From an uncultured Sphingomonadaceae bacterium (GTDB taxonomy: Bacteria > Pseudomonadota > Alphaproteobacteria > Sphingomonadales > Sphingomonadaceae): DNA of 24,724 bases. The notes beneath the pieces are model-generated. The model saw nothing but the letters and a program-made list of their open reading frames with translations. It made no database searches and was not told the origin of the DNA. Made by a program: the position numbers and the translations under genes. Position 1 is the stretch's first letter. Every line of letters starts with the position of its first letter. The stretch spans positions 1-24,724 of the forward strand of contig CALKXX010000157.1 of assembly GCA_938003725.1 (NCBI GenBank). The letters run 5' to 3'. Positions 8,033-16,413 of the stretch are shown here, piece by piece.

Positions 8033-9532
8033 CTATTTGTCTCCCTGATTTGTTAGAGCCTGATTATAGATAATCAGGCTAGTATCGGCATTTTGAGTGC
8101 TGCTATCCCAGCTACCCCCTAGCGCCCGGTGCACGCCGAGCCGCGCCAATGCAACATCGCGTCCCGCCGTCGATAAAGAGGATTGCACCTGATATTGGGC
8201 GCGCAATGCGTCAAGATAATCTACGTAGTTCCCGACACCACCGGCAAAGCGACTAGTTTGTAACTGCGTCGCTGCTCTCGATTCTTCCAGTTGCGAAAAT
8301 AGAAACCGGTATCGCTGGCGTTCTTCTTCGTATCTTTCGATTGCGGAACTGACTTCTTGATAGGCGGTTAGGACCGTCCGTGCATATACCGCCGTTTGCT
8401 GGGCATATTGCGCGTCAGCGATCTCAATATTCGCTCTGATCCTGCCTCCCTGAAACAGCGGCGCGGTCAAGCTTGCGCCAAGGTTCAGTATCCAGTTGTC
8501 GAAAACGTTAAAAACCCCGGCTGGGTCTGCGGACTGTGATCCGCTGCCCGCCGATAAGGTCAATGACGGAAACCTCTCCGCTTTTCTGGCACCTAGATTA
8601 TATCGCGCCGATTCCAATCGCTGCCCCTCGGCCAATATGTCAGGGCGTTGGTCCAAAAGATTGATGGGTAGGCCAGAAGGTATCTGTTGGAATACCAATT
8701 TTGGTTTGAGTTTTTGATCCAGAAACTCGCCCATATTGCTAGAATATCGGCCAATGAGGACCGCCAATTGTCCTTCGGTAGCGGCCAATTGTGCTTCGCG
8801 TTGGGGAAGCCCAGCCTGCACATTGCGGAATTCCTGTCGCACTTGATTTAATTCGAACGACGTAACCAATCCGCGCCGGTAGCGGTTTTCAGTTTGTTCC
8901 AGGCGGTCACCCAGCACATCAATAATCTTTGCGGTGAGAGCAATTTGATGGCGAGCATTCACGATGTCGAAATAGCTGGTGATCGTTTCAGCCAGCACTG
9001 CAAGGCGGACGGCTTGCAAGTCCGCGGCAGAAGCAATCGCATCTGCGCGGCCGGCCCGCGCATCGTTGCGGAGTCGTCCCCAGATGTCGAGTTCATAAGA
9101 TATGGATAGCGACGAAGAATATGTTTCATTCTGTAGCCGCTGTGACGCCGCGCCGGGAAAGGAACCAAAATTTGTTCCTGCGGTGGGGATGTCGGAATAA
9201 TTGCTGCTCAGTCCGGCGTTGATATTTGGAAAGAGACCGCTTTTTGAGACACGTGCTCTGGCTTCGGCTGCCCTGAGCCTTGCTGCCGCCTCGGCTAGAT
9301 CCAGGTTTTTTATCAAGGCTTCATCCAACAGGGAGTCCAGAACGGGGTCCTGGAATGATTTCCACCATTGCTGTGGGTTATATGCGCCTTCAATTCCCTG
9401 ATTATCAAATTGCTGCGGCATGGCAGCGGCGATCTCTGGCGCCTTGGAATCCGATGCCATGCTGACACAGCCCGCCATTGTTAATGATAACAGGCATATT
9501 GGCAGGGAAGAGTGTCGGAGGCGATGATCCAC
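8033..9532 (-). CDS. NodT-family outer-membrane efflux lipoprotein (TolC-like channel)
   Basis: A TolC/OprM-type outer-membrane factor. I place the start at the GTG at 9530-9532, giving 499 residues. It produces a normal lipoprotein signal peptide, MDHRLRHSSLPICLLSLTMAGC, with a lipobox (LTMAGC) and the lipidated Cys at position 22. The longer frame begins at TTG 9607, but that codon lies at the expected transcription start of the promoter found here, and it would put 46 residues before the Cys. AAAGG lies about 11 bases before the GTG, a long spacing. The body shows two outer-membrane efflux repeats: QQWWKSFQDPVLDSLLDEAL, ELDIWGRLRNDARAG and LTAYQEVSSAIERYEEERQR. NodT-type proteins form trimeric channels exporting drugs or small molecules. 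It is first in the operon, with the adaptor starting at the next base. Confidence 0.88.
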   Translation of the reverse strand: MDHRLRHSSLPICLLSLTMAGCVSMASDSKAPEIAAAMPQQFDNQGIEGAYNPQQWWKSFQDPVLDSLLDEALIKNLDLAEAAARLRAAEARARVSKSGLFPNINAGLSSNYSDIPTAGTNFGSFPGAASQRLQNETYSSSLSISYELDIWGRLRNDARAGRADAIASAADLQAVRLAVLAETITSYFDIVNARHQIALTAKIIDVLGDRLEQTENRYRRGLVTSFELNQVRQEFRNVQAGLPQREAQLAATEGQLAVLIGRYSSNMGEFLDQKLKPKLVFQQIPSGLPINLLDQRPDILAEGQRLESARYNLGARKAERFPSLTLSAGSGSQSADPAGVFNVFDNWILNLGASLTAPLFQGGRIRANIEIADAQYAQQTAVYARTVLTAYQEVSSAIERYEEERQRYRFLFSQLEESRAATQLQTSRFAGGVGNYVDYLDALRAQYQVQSSLSTAGRDVALARLGVHRALGGSWDSSTQNADTSLIIYNQALTNQGDK

Positions 9533-9613
9533 GGAAGCTAAGGCCTTTGAAACGACTTGGACGTTACCAAGCCATCCTGAAATGCCATTGATTAAATTGA
9601 ACGTCAACGTTTT

Positions 9614-9635
9614 AATTGTACGGTATCGTACAATT
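9614..9635. promoter_or_regulatory. 22-bp palindromic operator, likely site of the divergent TetR repressor
   Basis: A perfect inverted repeat of 9-base arms (AATTGTACG and CGTACAATT) around a 4-base centre GTAT. It lies between the efflux operon and the TetR gene and covers the -10 box and part of the spacer of the efflux promoter, an ideal place for repression. A second, shorter inverted repeat (AACGT-CA-ACGTT, 9600-9611) lies just beside it, near the expected transcription start. The link to the TetR protein is inferred from position and symmetry. Confidence 0.7.
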
Positions 9636-9643
9636 TGTTACAA
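9615..9643 (-). promoter_or_regulatory. Sigma-70-type promoter of the efflux operon
   Basis: On the minus strand, TTGTAA (9638-9643) and TACAAT (9615-9620) are separated by exactly 17 bases. Transcription would start near 9608, leaving a 5' leader of about 75 bases before the GTG start of the NodT gene. The palindromic operator overlaps the -10 box and spacer. The palindrome also puts a TACAAT on the plus strand (9629-9634), which could serve the TetR gene, but no good -35 box goes with it. Confidence 0.6.
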
Positions 9644-9697
9644 GCATCGAAAATATGGGGAAGAGCGTTGGCAGCTGCCGAAACTAGTAAGCTACAT

Positions 9698-10318
9698 ATG
9701 CAAGCCGATCGGCCAGCAAGTCGCCGCAAAATTGCGGGTATATTGGCGGCTGCGCGCGCCGAGTTTTTCACCAATGGATTTTCTGCAACCAGTATAGAGG
9801 CGATTGCCGCACGGGCAGAAGTTTCCAAGGTAACGGTATATACGTGGTTCAAAGACAAGGAAAATTTGTTTGCCGAAGTGGTGCAGGCAGAATGTGCCGA
9901 GATGCGGGAAAACTTCGTCGTCGAGAATTTGGCGGATAAGAATCTGGGCGATATTTTGCAAATCGCGGCACAGGGTATGCTTGAGTTTTTGATGCGGGAG
10001 GAGATGGTGCGCTTCGAACGTATCCTGGCTGCAGAAGTAAATCGAGACCCCAAAATCGGTGAGTTTTTTCTGGACCATGGACCGCGAACATTGCTGGGTG
10101 ACCTGACCAATCTGTTGGAACTGGCGGTCGACAAAGGCGAGATTGTGACCGCCGATGTTCGCGGTTCGGCCGAAATGTTTGCCGGATTGGTGATGGGCCG
10201 GATGGATTTGTTTCTGCGCTACGGCGCTAAAATTCGCCTATCTGCGCAAGAAAGGGAGCAACGTGCCCGGCGTGCGGTTGATGCATGGATGCTAATCCAC
10301 CAACATAATGACATGTGA
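9698..10318 (+). CDS. TetR/AcrR-family repressor of the adjacent efflux operon
   Basis: A 206-residue regulator. The N-terminal helix-turn-helix domain spans about residues 8-58 (KIAGILAAARAEFFTNGFSA, then TSIEAIAARAEVSKVTVYTW and FKDKENLF), the usual TetR pattern. The rest is a helical ligand-binding and dimer domain, including EEMVRFERILAAEVNRDPKI as in AcrR/AefR-like members. I use the ATG at 9698; a TTG at 9668 with GGGGAAGAG just upstream would add ten residues and cannot be excluded. It is transcribed away from the NodT-adaptor-RND operon across the 22-bp palindrome, the classic arrangement of an efflux repressor that also controls itself. The inducing ligand is unknown. It converges on the Lrp/AsnC gene with seven bases between stops. 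Confidence 0.9.
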   Translation: MQADRPASRRKIAGILAAARAEFFTNGFSATSIEAIAARAEVSKVTVYTWFKDKENLFAEVVQAECAEMRENFVVENLADKNLGDILQIAAQGMLEFLMREEMVRFERILAAEVNRDPKIGEFFLDHGPRTLLGDLTNLLELAVDKGEIVTADVRGSAEMFAGLVMGRMDLFLRYGAKIRLSAQEREQRARRAVDAWMLIHQHNDM

Positions 10319-10325
10319 CATTGTC

Positions 10326-10787
10326 TTAGGCGCGTTTGTCAGTAGGAGAACCCAGACATATGTGAGAAGTGATGCTGCCAACCTGGGGCAAAGTACCCAA
10401 TATATCGGTATGGAATGCCTTGTAAGCTGCTAAATCTGAGACCTCGACCCGCAATAGATACTCCACCGACCCAGTGATATTATGGCATTCGCGCACTTCG
10501 CTTGCTTTCGCCACGGCCTCCTCAAATGCTACGGAATCTTTTTTCAGATGTTCTGAAAGTCCGACCATCACAAATATTGTGATCGTTGCCCCGCGAACCG
10601 CCGGATCGAGTGTTGCGCGATACCCTTTAATGATGCCGGTGCGTTCCAATTCCTGTACGCGGCGCAGGCATGCCGATGGAGACAGCCCGACTTTGCCGGC
10701 CAAATTCAGGTTACTAATCCTGCCATCCAATTCCAGTACACGCAATATATTGCGGTCGATATCGTCAATATCTGTCATAAATTGCAT
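10326..10787 (-). CDS. Lrp/AsnC-family transcriptional regulator
   Basis: A 153-residue regulator of the leucine-responsive/AsnC family. The N-terminal winged helix-turn-helix (about residues 5-62) reads DIDRNILRVLELDGRISNLN, then LAGKVGLSPSACLRRVQELE and RTGIIKGYRATLDP. The C-terminal RAM/AsnC effector domain (about 70-150) includes VAFEEAVAKASEVRECHNIT, GSVEYLLRVEVSDLAAY and the ILGTLPQVGSITSHI strand. Such proteins bind amino acids and form octamers. The ATG at 10787 or the one at 10778 could be used; neither has a good ribosome binding site. The gene is divergent from the indoleamine dioxygenase-type gene across 90 bases, which suggests it responds to tryptophan or a kynurenine-pathway compound and controls that gene. 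That role is inferred from position. Confidence 0.9.
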   Translation of the reverse strand: MQFMTDIDDIDRNILRVLELDGRISNLNLAGKVGLSPSACLRRVQELERTGIIKGYRATLDPAVRGATITIFVMVGLSEHLKKDSVAFEEAVAKASEVRECHNITGSVEYLLRVEVSDLAAYKAFHTDILGTLPQVGSITSHICLGSPTDKRA

Positions 10788-10877
10788 GATTAGGGAAATA
10801 TATGACGAGAAAGCAAGAAAAATTCGCTAAAAATGATGTAATGTTCTGTTTGAACCATGACTCGAAGGTGACAGAAT

Positions 10878-12047
10878 ATGGCTGCTATGAATTTGACCGA
10901 ATATCACATCTCGCCAGAGCGAGGGTTTCTTTCATCGTTTAATCCGGACGAGGTTGAATTCCCCGCCGAGCTTTTGCCCATCTTCAATGATGCGATGGCA
11001 CTGCCCCGGACCATTGTTTCCGGCGAGCTAAGGCGTCATTTGCACGCTATACCCTATATCGATCTTACTGAATTTTGCGCCAACGCAAACCTTGCCCAAC
11101 GGCGTGTGGCGATGGTCCACTATTCCTTCATGGTACAGGCTTATGTGTGGGGAGAGCCCGAACCGCCAAAGGTGCTGCCGAAAAACCTGGCAGTACCCAT
11201 CTGGCAACTGGGTCAGTCGATCGGGCAACAACCCTTGCTGCCTTATTCAGGATATGTGCTCGACAATTGGGGCCGGATTGACGCCGATGGTCCGATTGAC
11301 CTGTCAAATACCTATATGATCCAGCAGTTTCTGGGTGGTCAGGACGAGGCGTGGTTCGTGCTGATCCATGTTGCGATAGAGGCGCGCGCCGGCGAGATAC
11401 TTGCGGCTATCCCGGCACTTGTTGACGCCTGTCGTGATGAAGATATCGCGGCGGTGGAGCAGGGGCTTTCCGCAATGTCCCAAGTCTGGGACGATATGAA
11501 TGCGATTTTCGACCGGATGCCGGAGCGCTGTGATCCCTATGTCTATTTTCACCGGGTGCGTCCGTGGATCCATGGATGGAAGGACAACCCGGCGCTAGAC
11601 GGCGGTTTGATCTATGAAGGTGTCGAGCAAGCCGGCGGAAAGCCACAGGCATTTCGCGGACAGACCGGATCTCAATCGTCAATTGTTCCGTCGATGGATG
11701 CCTTTTTGGGCATTGATCATGCCGGAGACCCGCTGCGCGCCTATTTGGACCAGCTACATATCTATCGCCCGCCGGAGCACCGGAAGTTTATCGATGATGT
11801 GCGCGCCAATAGCGTTTTGCGGCCATTTGTCGAGAAGGTGGATTCCGCGCAATTGGCCGCAGCATATAATGACTGTGTTCAGAACCTGACCCGCTTTCGC
11901 ACCCGTCATTTGGAATATGCCGCTAGCTACATCAACAAACAATCCAAGGGCGGTTCAGGGAATAGTTCTGATGTCGGAACGGGCGGAACGCCGTTCATGA
12001 AATATCTCAAAAAACACAGGGATGAGGCGCAAGCACATATGCTGTGA
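10878..12047 (+). CDS. Indoleamine 2,3-dioxygenase (IDO) family heme enzyme
   Basis: A 389-residue heme dioxygenase of the IDO family, which opens the indole ring of tryptophan to N-formylkynurenine. Family landmarks are RGFLSSF (residues 15-21), PYSGYVLDNWG (122-132), FVLIHVAIEA (160-169), GQTGSQSSIV (261-270), YRPPEHRKFI (296-305) and GTGGTPFMKYLK (367-378). H344 in RTRHLEYAASYI aligns with the proximal heme ligand of human IDO1 (H346), and PPEHRKF with its PPAHRNF. The length is close to human IDO1 (403 aa). The ATG at 10878 has GAAGGTGA upstream. Bacterial tryptophan catabolism usually uses the tetrameric KynA/TDO enzyme, so an IDO-type protein is less common. No kynurenine formamidase or kynureninase is in the window, so another indole-type substrate is possible. 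It converges on the beta-galactosidase gene, nine bases apart. Confidence 0.87.
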   Translation: MAAMNLTEYHISPERGFLSSFNPDEVEFPAELLPIFNDAMALPRTIVSGELRRHLHAIPYIDLTEFCANANLAQRRVAMVHYSFMVQAYVWGEPEPPKVLPKNLAVPIWQLGQSIGQQPLLPYSGYVLDNWGRIDADGPIDLSNTYMIQQFLGGQDEAWFVLIHVAIEARAGEILAAIPALVDACRDEDIAAVEQGLSAMSQVWDDMNAIFDRMPERCDPYVYFHRVRPWIHGWKDNPALDGGLIYEGVEQAGGKPQAFRGQTGSQSSIVPSMDAFLGIDHAGDPLRAYLDQLHIYRPPEHRKFIDDVRANSVLRPFVEKVDSAQLAAAYNDCVQNLTRFRTRHLEYAASYINKQSKGGSGNSSDVGTGGTPFMKYLKKHRDEAQAHML

Positions 12048-12056
12048 TGCGCCCGT

Positions 12057-15000
12057 CTAGGCGCTCAGAAGCCAGCTAAACTTATATTCACCGGGCCCGA
12101 CGCGATATTCCGGCAGTGCGTCGGGACCACAAGCACCGGTACCAATGCCGCGCATTGCGATATCAATATGCACCTCGATGTCATCGCGGCGCACCAAATC
12201 GGCAAGGGTCGTGCCTACCGTCAGGTCTGCATCATGATGATGTCTTGCGGAAAAACTTGCACCTTGGGGTAGCTGGAAAGTTACGCCATCGCCTTTGTCA
12301 TTTTTCAGGCTGAACCAGCGTGTTTGTTCATGCGCGCCATGTTCTTGAGGGACGACATAGGGGTGATATTGCATGTCGACGGTGGACGACCATCGTCTGG
12401 CCGTTTGGGCACGAAAACGATCGGGATAACTCTCGTCCGGGCCAAGGCCATACCATTTAAGTTGCTCAAATTCACCGGGCAGGTTGAAGACAATACCAAC
12501 ACGCGGGATATCAGGCCAGTTATCCGGAACCGTGACGATTTCATCGATTTGTGCACCCGCGTTGGTCAGCGTCCATAAGGATTTATGCTTCGCAGCCGCA
12601 CCTTCTGCTCCGATCAATGTGCGTTCAAACTTGAGCATCGCCGATTGATCGTTTTGCGTAAGTTCAGTCTTCCTATAATCGATAGTCAATCGATCAAGGC
12701 CAAGGTTGATCCAGTCCAGCCGCTTGCTTGGTTCATCGGCGCGCCACCCGAGTTTACCGCCGTCATTATCGGTGGGTGCTCGCCAGAGATGTGCTTTTAC
12801 ATCGCTTGTGATCACGGTCTTGCCGTTCAATGACAGGCGATCGATTTGACCGTCGTCGTCCAAAGAAATGGAGATCGGGCCAAATGAAACTTCTTGCTCG
12901 ATTGTCGTGACCTTAGCTTCCGGCGGCCACTTTGAAACAACAACTTCATGGCTCTGGCATCTTAGCTCAATTTGATCCCAGGCGACGATATGATCTTTCG
13001 GGAGTGCAGACGTTTCCAGGCTCGTTTTCCACTCGAGCAGCAAATGCCAATCTGCCGCCGAGCTGATTTCACTTTGATAGGGAATCTTTATTTTCAGAGC
13101 TTCGCCCGCTTCGACTATCGGGGTCAGTTGACCAGATTCAACATCCATGCCGCCGCGCTGCAAAGACCAGCATAGGACCAGATCATTGGTGGATGTAAAC
13201 ACCCGCCGACTGGTCGCGAGAATGGTCTTGTCATCGACCAACTCGCACATTATCGGTCGGGCCGCCCATTGATATTCCCGCAGGGCGGGATGGGGGGCCC
13301 CGTCCGGTGCGACAATGCCGTCGCAACAGAAATTCAAGTCATTCGGTTCATCGCCGTAATATCCGCCATAGGCCCAGAATGGCCGGCCTTTGTCATCCGT
13401 TTCCGCCAGTCCATGATCTTTCCATTCCCAGATAAAGCCGCCGCCCAGTGCGGGTTCCGCGTAAAATGCGTCGACATATTCGGCGAGTGAACCGTTGGAA
13501 TTTCCCATCGCATGTGAAAACTCGCACATGATGAGCGGACGATCATCCCGTTGCGTTTGCTCCGCCCAGCGGGCCCATTCAACAATTTGGTCGATAGAGG
13601 GATACATCGGGCAAACCAGATCAGTGACCAATCGTTCCGAAGCACTTGGAGAAGCCTTCGCCTCATCATAAGGGGCCTTGGCACCAAATGTATCGAACCG
13701 CTTTGATAGTGCGCCTTCATAATGCACAAAACGAGCTGGATCGATATGCCGTGCCGCTGCTGCTGCGGCATCATGGGCGGGGCCATGACCAGCTTCATTG
13801 CCCAGTGACCAGCCAATGATACAGCTATGGTTACGATCACGGGCGATCATCCGCGTCACGCGCTCCACAATGGCTTTATGAAACCGCATGTCTTGTGCGA
13901 CGCTTTTCCAGCGTGCGTGACATTCGACATTGGCTTCGTCGATAACGTAAAGCCCCAACTCATCACAGAGGTCGAGAAACTTGTGGTCATTGGGATAGTG
14001 AGAGGTGCGGACGGCATTGATATTGTGCTGTTTCATCACCAGCAATTCATCTCGCATTTCCGAGACGCTAAGTGTTTTTCCATTGACCGGATGATGGTCA
14101 TGCCGATTGGCCCCGATGATGATGATCGGCTTGCCATTCACCAGCAACCGGCGGTCCTTGACCTCTATACGGCGAAAACCGACTTTCGTTATCCGCGCTT
14201 CGGTGATCTGTCCTGCCGGATCAATAAGCTCGGTTTGCAGAACATATAGCGCCGGCGCTTCCGACGACCATGGTTTTGCGTTCGCAATTTGGGTGTTGAG
14301 CTCCACCTGATTGCCGGGGAAATTATAACCCGCATCCATTTGTTCGATATGGCCGCCGGTCGGGGGTTGCGCGACCAGAGCTTCAACGCTTTCAGCAACA
14401 GGAATGTCGCGCTCGTCCACTATGCGACATCGCACGATCCAACCTTTTGAGGGGCCCGCTACTTTTGCGACTATTTTGGCATCGCCATTATTTGAATTTG
14501 GATCGAAATCTGCATCGATGTAAAGATCAGCAATATGCGTTGCGGCCTGCGATTCCAGATATACTGAACGATGTATGCCGCCATGATACCAATGGTCCTG
14601 ATCCTCAATCCAGGTCGCACCGGACCATTTGATCACCATTATCGCCAGTGAGTTTTCGCCCGGCTGTAGATGCGGAGAGAGATCAAACTCGGAAGGCAAA
14701 CGGCTGTCGGTTCCCATGCCGACAAACACGCCATTGCACCACACCAGCGCTACACTCTCAAAGCCGCCAATATGGACGATGGTTGATCGATCCTTCCAAT
14801 TGTCTCCAATCGTAAAGCTGCGGCGGTAAAGGCCGGTCGGGTTTTCGCCGGGAACGCCGGGTGCATCGCTGCAATCGAATGGCATGACGACATTTGTATA
14901 TTGCGGCAGGTCGCCCGTATCTTGCCGGGTCCAGACGCCCGGTACAGTTATTGCGCGCCAATTGCCTGTTGCAGCGGCGGTGTCGTACCATCCGTCCGGT

Positions 15001-15185
15001 GCGGCGTCAGGCCGGTCGATCAACTGAAACTGCCACTCCCCGTCAAGCGATCTTTGCCAGGGCGAGGGCTCATCTGCGTGCGCAGACTGCAAACCGGGAA
15101 ACGGCGTAGAAGACGTTCTCGCCGGTAGCCGATTTATCTCGGTCAGTTCCGGTTGTAGCAATTGAGATACGGTCAAGGGCAACAT
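12057..15185 (-). CDS. lacZ: Beta-galactosidase, glycoside hydrolase family 2 (LacZ type)
   Basis: A 1042-residue GH2 enzyme, near the 1024 residues of E. coli LacZ. The order is jelly-roll sugar-binding domain (LDGEWQFQL at 48-56, TGLYRRSFTI), immunoglobulin-like domain, TIM barrel, second Ig-like domain and C-terminal beta-sandwich (WRAPTDNDGG; YHPYVVPQEHG). The acid/base Glu is E464 in SLGNEAGHG and the nucleophile is E555 in MCEFSHAMGNS. I chose the ATG at 15185, which has CGGAAAG upstream and gives MLPLTVSQLL. The longer frame from TTG 15284 would extend over the divergent promoter region. No signal peptide is seen, so it is probably cytoplasmic and needs a galactoside transporter encoded elsewhere. 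It is divergent from galT-galK, which would metabolise the galactose it releases. Confidence 0.93.
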   Translation of the reverse strand: MLPLTVSQLLQPELTEINRLPARTSSTPFPGLQSAHADEPSPWQRSLDGEWQFQLIDRPDAAPDGWYDTAAATGNWRAITVPGVWTRQDTGDLPQYTNVVMPFDCSDAPGVPGENPTGLYRRSFTIGDNWKDRSTIVHIGGFESVALVWCNGVFVGMGTDSRLPSEFDLSPHLQPGENSLAIMVIKWSGATWIEDQDHWYHGGIHRSVYLESQAATHIADLYIDADFDPNSNNGDAKIVAKVAGPSKGWIVRCRIVDERDIPVAESVEALVAQPPTGGHIEQMDAGYNFPGNQVELNTQIANAKPWSSEAPALYVLQTELIDPAGQITEARITKVGFRRIEVKDRRLLVNGKPIIIIGANRHDHHPVNGKTLSVSEMRDELLVMKQHNINAVRTSHYPNDHKFLDLCDELGLYVIDEANVECHARWKSVAQDMRFHKAIVERVTRMIARDRNHSCIIGWSLGNEAGHGPAHDAAAAAARHIDPARFVHYEGALSKRFDTFGAKAPYDEAKASPSASERLVTDLVCPMYPSIDQIVEWARWAEQTQRDDRPLIMCEFSHAMGNSNGSLAEYVDAFYAEPALGGGFIWEWKDHGLAETDDKGRPFWAYGGYYGDEPNDLNFCCDGIVAPDGAPHPALREYQWAARPIMCELVDDKTILATSRRVFTSTNDLVLCWSLQRGGMDVESGQLTPIVEAGEALKIKIPYQSEISSAADWHLLLEWKTSLETSALPKDHIVAWDQIELRCQSHEVVVSKWPPEAKVTTIEQEVSFGPISISLDDDGQIDRLSLNGKTVITSDVKAHLWRAPTDNDGGKLGWRADEPSKRLDWINLGLDRLTIDYRKTELTQNDQSAMLKFERTLIGAEGAAAKHKSLWTLTNAGAQIDEIVTVPDNWPDIPRVGIVFNLPGEFEQLKWYGLGPDESYPDRFRAQTARRWSSTVDMQYHPYVVPQEHGAHEQTRWFSLKNDKGDGVTFQLPQGASFSARHHHDADLTVGTTLADLVRRDDIEVHIDIAMRGIGTGACGPDALPEYRVGPGEYKFSWLLSA

Positions 15186-15312
15186 GCTTGGCTTTCCGGC
15201 GAATACGCATCGGTCATTGATGCCCGGTTCGGCTAACATGGCCAAGGGAAGCCGTCCAGCACAGGTGGGCGTCGTACAATCCAAGTTTCACCTTGAAAAG
15301 AAGATCAAACCC
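15186..15312. promoter_or_regulatory. Divergent lacZ / galT control region
   Basis: The 127 bases between the chosen lacZ and galT starts must hold both promoters. A 13-base inverted repeat, TTTCA-CCT-TGAAA (15286-15298), lies just before the galT start and is a candidate operator. A plus-strand TACAAT at 15275-15280 could be a -10 box but has no good -35 partner. No galactose or lactose regulator gene is in the window, so the controlling protein is unknown. Confidence 0.35.
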
Positions 15313-16413
15313 ATGTCCTGTGACGGAATGAGTGATCATCAATCCATATTGAAACGGAGCCCGCCGTCCAGGCCCATCCACCAGCGTATTTTTGTAAAAC
15401 CGGATGATAGGAAAGTCAGGTTATATGGGTTTCGGGAGCATGACGAAACGCCCGCACAGGAGACATTGGACGGAGAACCAAAAGCCTCTCATATGCGTTG
15501 GCATCCGCTGCGGCGGGAATGGTCGGTCTATGCATCGGGCCGTCAGAACCGGACTTTCAAACCGTCTTTAGCCGATGATCCGTTGGCCCCCACACGGCCG
15601 GATGGTCCAGCAACCGAGATTCCGTTTTCCGATTTCGAATTGGCGATTTTTGACAATCGTTTCCCCAGTTTTAGCGAAGGCGCGAGTAACAAATTGCCCG
15701 CCATTGAGAGCGTAGAAATAGAGCCGGCGGAAGGGCTGTGTGAAGTCGTTGTCTATACCAAGGAAAGCACCGGCAGTCTGGCCACATTAGGGCAAGAGCG
15801 GCGGGAACTCTTGGTACATGCCTGGATTGATCGTTATGCCGAACTATATGAAAGCGGCGCGGCTTTTGTGCTGCCTTTTGAAAATCGCGGGGAAGCCGTG
15901 GGTGCGACTCTGCATCATCCTCATGGCCAGATATATGCTTTTCCGATTGTGCCGGCGGTGCAGGAAAATGCAAGAAAGTCGTTTGCGGACGGCTATGACC
16001 TTGCCGGTAATATTGCGTCGTGGCGCGATGATTATTCCATCTCGGCCTCTGGTGACGTAGAGGCTTTCACGCCGCCATTTTCGCGCTTTCCCTATGAAAT
16101 ATGGATTGCACCGCGACACCGCCGACAGGGGCCGTGGGACATGACGGACGAGGAAATTTCTGGCTTTGCTGATTTGCTCGGCGATGTGACGCGTCGCTAT
16201 GATGCGTTTTTTGGTGAAGATACGCCCTATATGCTCAGCTTGCATGCCGCACCCTATGCAGGTTCAGAAAATTGGCATTTTACCGCGCAATTCTATCCTT
16301 TGTTGCGCGCGCCGGGCAGGCTGAAATACCTGGCTTCGGTGGAACAATCGACCGGGCTCTTTACGGTCGATGTGATGCCGGAGGAAACCGCACAGAAATT
16401 CCGCACGCTATGA
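15313..16413 (+). CDS. galT: Galactose-1-phosphate uridylyltransferase
   Basis: A Leloir-pathway enzyme that swaps UMP between UDP-glucose and galactose-1-phosphate; 366 residues (E. coli GalT has 348). The active-site signature is GATLHHPHGQIYAFP (residues 197-211), in which H204 of the HPH motif is the nucleophile that carries UMP. RWHPLRREWSVYASGRQNRT (62-81) and DNRFPSF (114-120) are substrate-binding stretches of the family. SLHAAPYAGSENWHFTAQFY is the C-terminal half of the site. The start is uncertain: the frame is open back to 15184, but the ATG at 15313 or 15328 leaves room for a promoter and gives a normal length. Its final TGA overlaps the galK ATG (ATGA), so the two are translationally coupled. 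Confidence 0.93.
   Translation: MSCDGMSDHQSILKRSPPSRPIHQRIFVKPDDRKVRLYGFREHDETPAQETLDGEPKASHMRWHPLRREWSVYASGRQNRTFKPSLADDPLAPTRPDGPATEIPFSDFELAIFDNRFPSFSEGASNKLPAIESVEIEPAEGLCEVVVYTKESTGSLATLGQERRELLVHAWIDRYAELYESGAAFVLPFENRGEAVGATLHHPHGQIYAFPIVPAVQENARKSFADGYDLAGNIASWRDDYSISASGDVEAFTPPFSRFPYEIWIAPRHRRQGPWDMTDEEISGFADLLGDVTRRYDAFFGEDTPYMLSLHAAPYAGSENWHFTAQFYPLLRAPGRLKYLASVEQSTGLFTVDVMPEETAQKFRTL

Noticed and set aside
9604..10134. 176-codon minus-strand ORF over the TetR gene
   Set aside because: Antisense to a convincing TetR helix-turn-helix gene and covering the promoter and operator; low-complexity Ser/Ala-rich product.
10788..10877. A defined promoter or Lrp operator between the Lrp/AsnC and IDO genes
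   Set aside because: The region is AT-rich, but no -35/-10 pair with good spacing stood out; a TCAT-N7-ATGA repeat at 10775-10789 overlaps the start codon region and is too weak to call.
12049..12064. GCGCC-CGTCTA-GGCGC inverted repeat between the IDO and lacZ stops as a bidirectional terminator
   Set aside because: Only five base pairs and no T-run on either strand.
15186..15284. N-terminal extension of lacZ to TTG 15284
   Set aside because: It would cover the divergent control region and lacks a ribosome binding site; the ATG at 15185 has CGGAAAG upstream.
16272..16409. N-terminal extension of galK inside galT
   Set aside because: The ATG at 16410 overlaps the galT stop by four bases and matches the family N-terminus.
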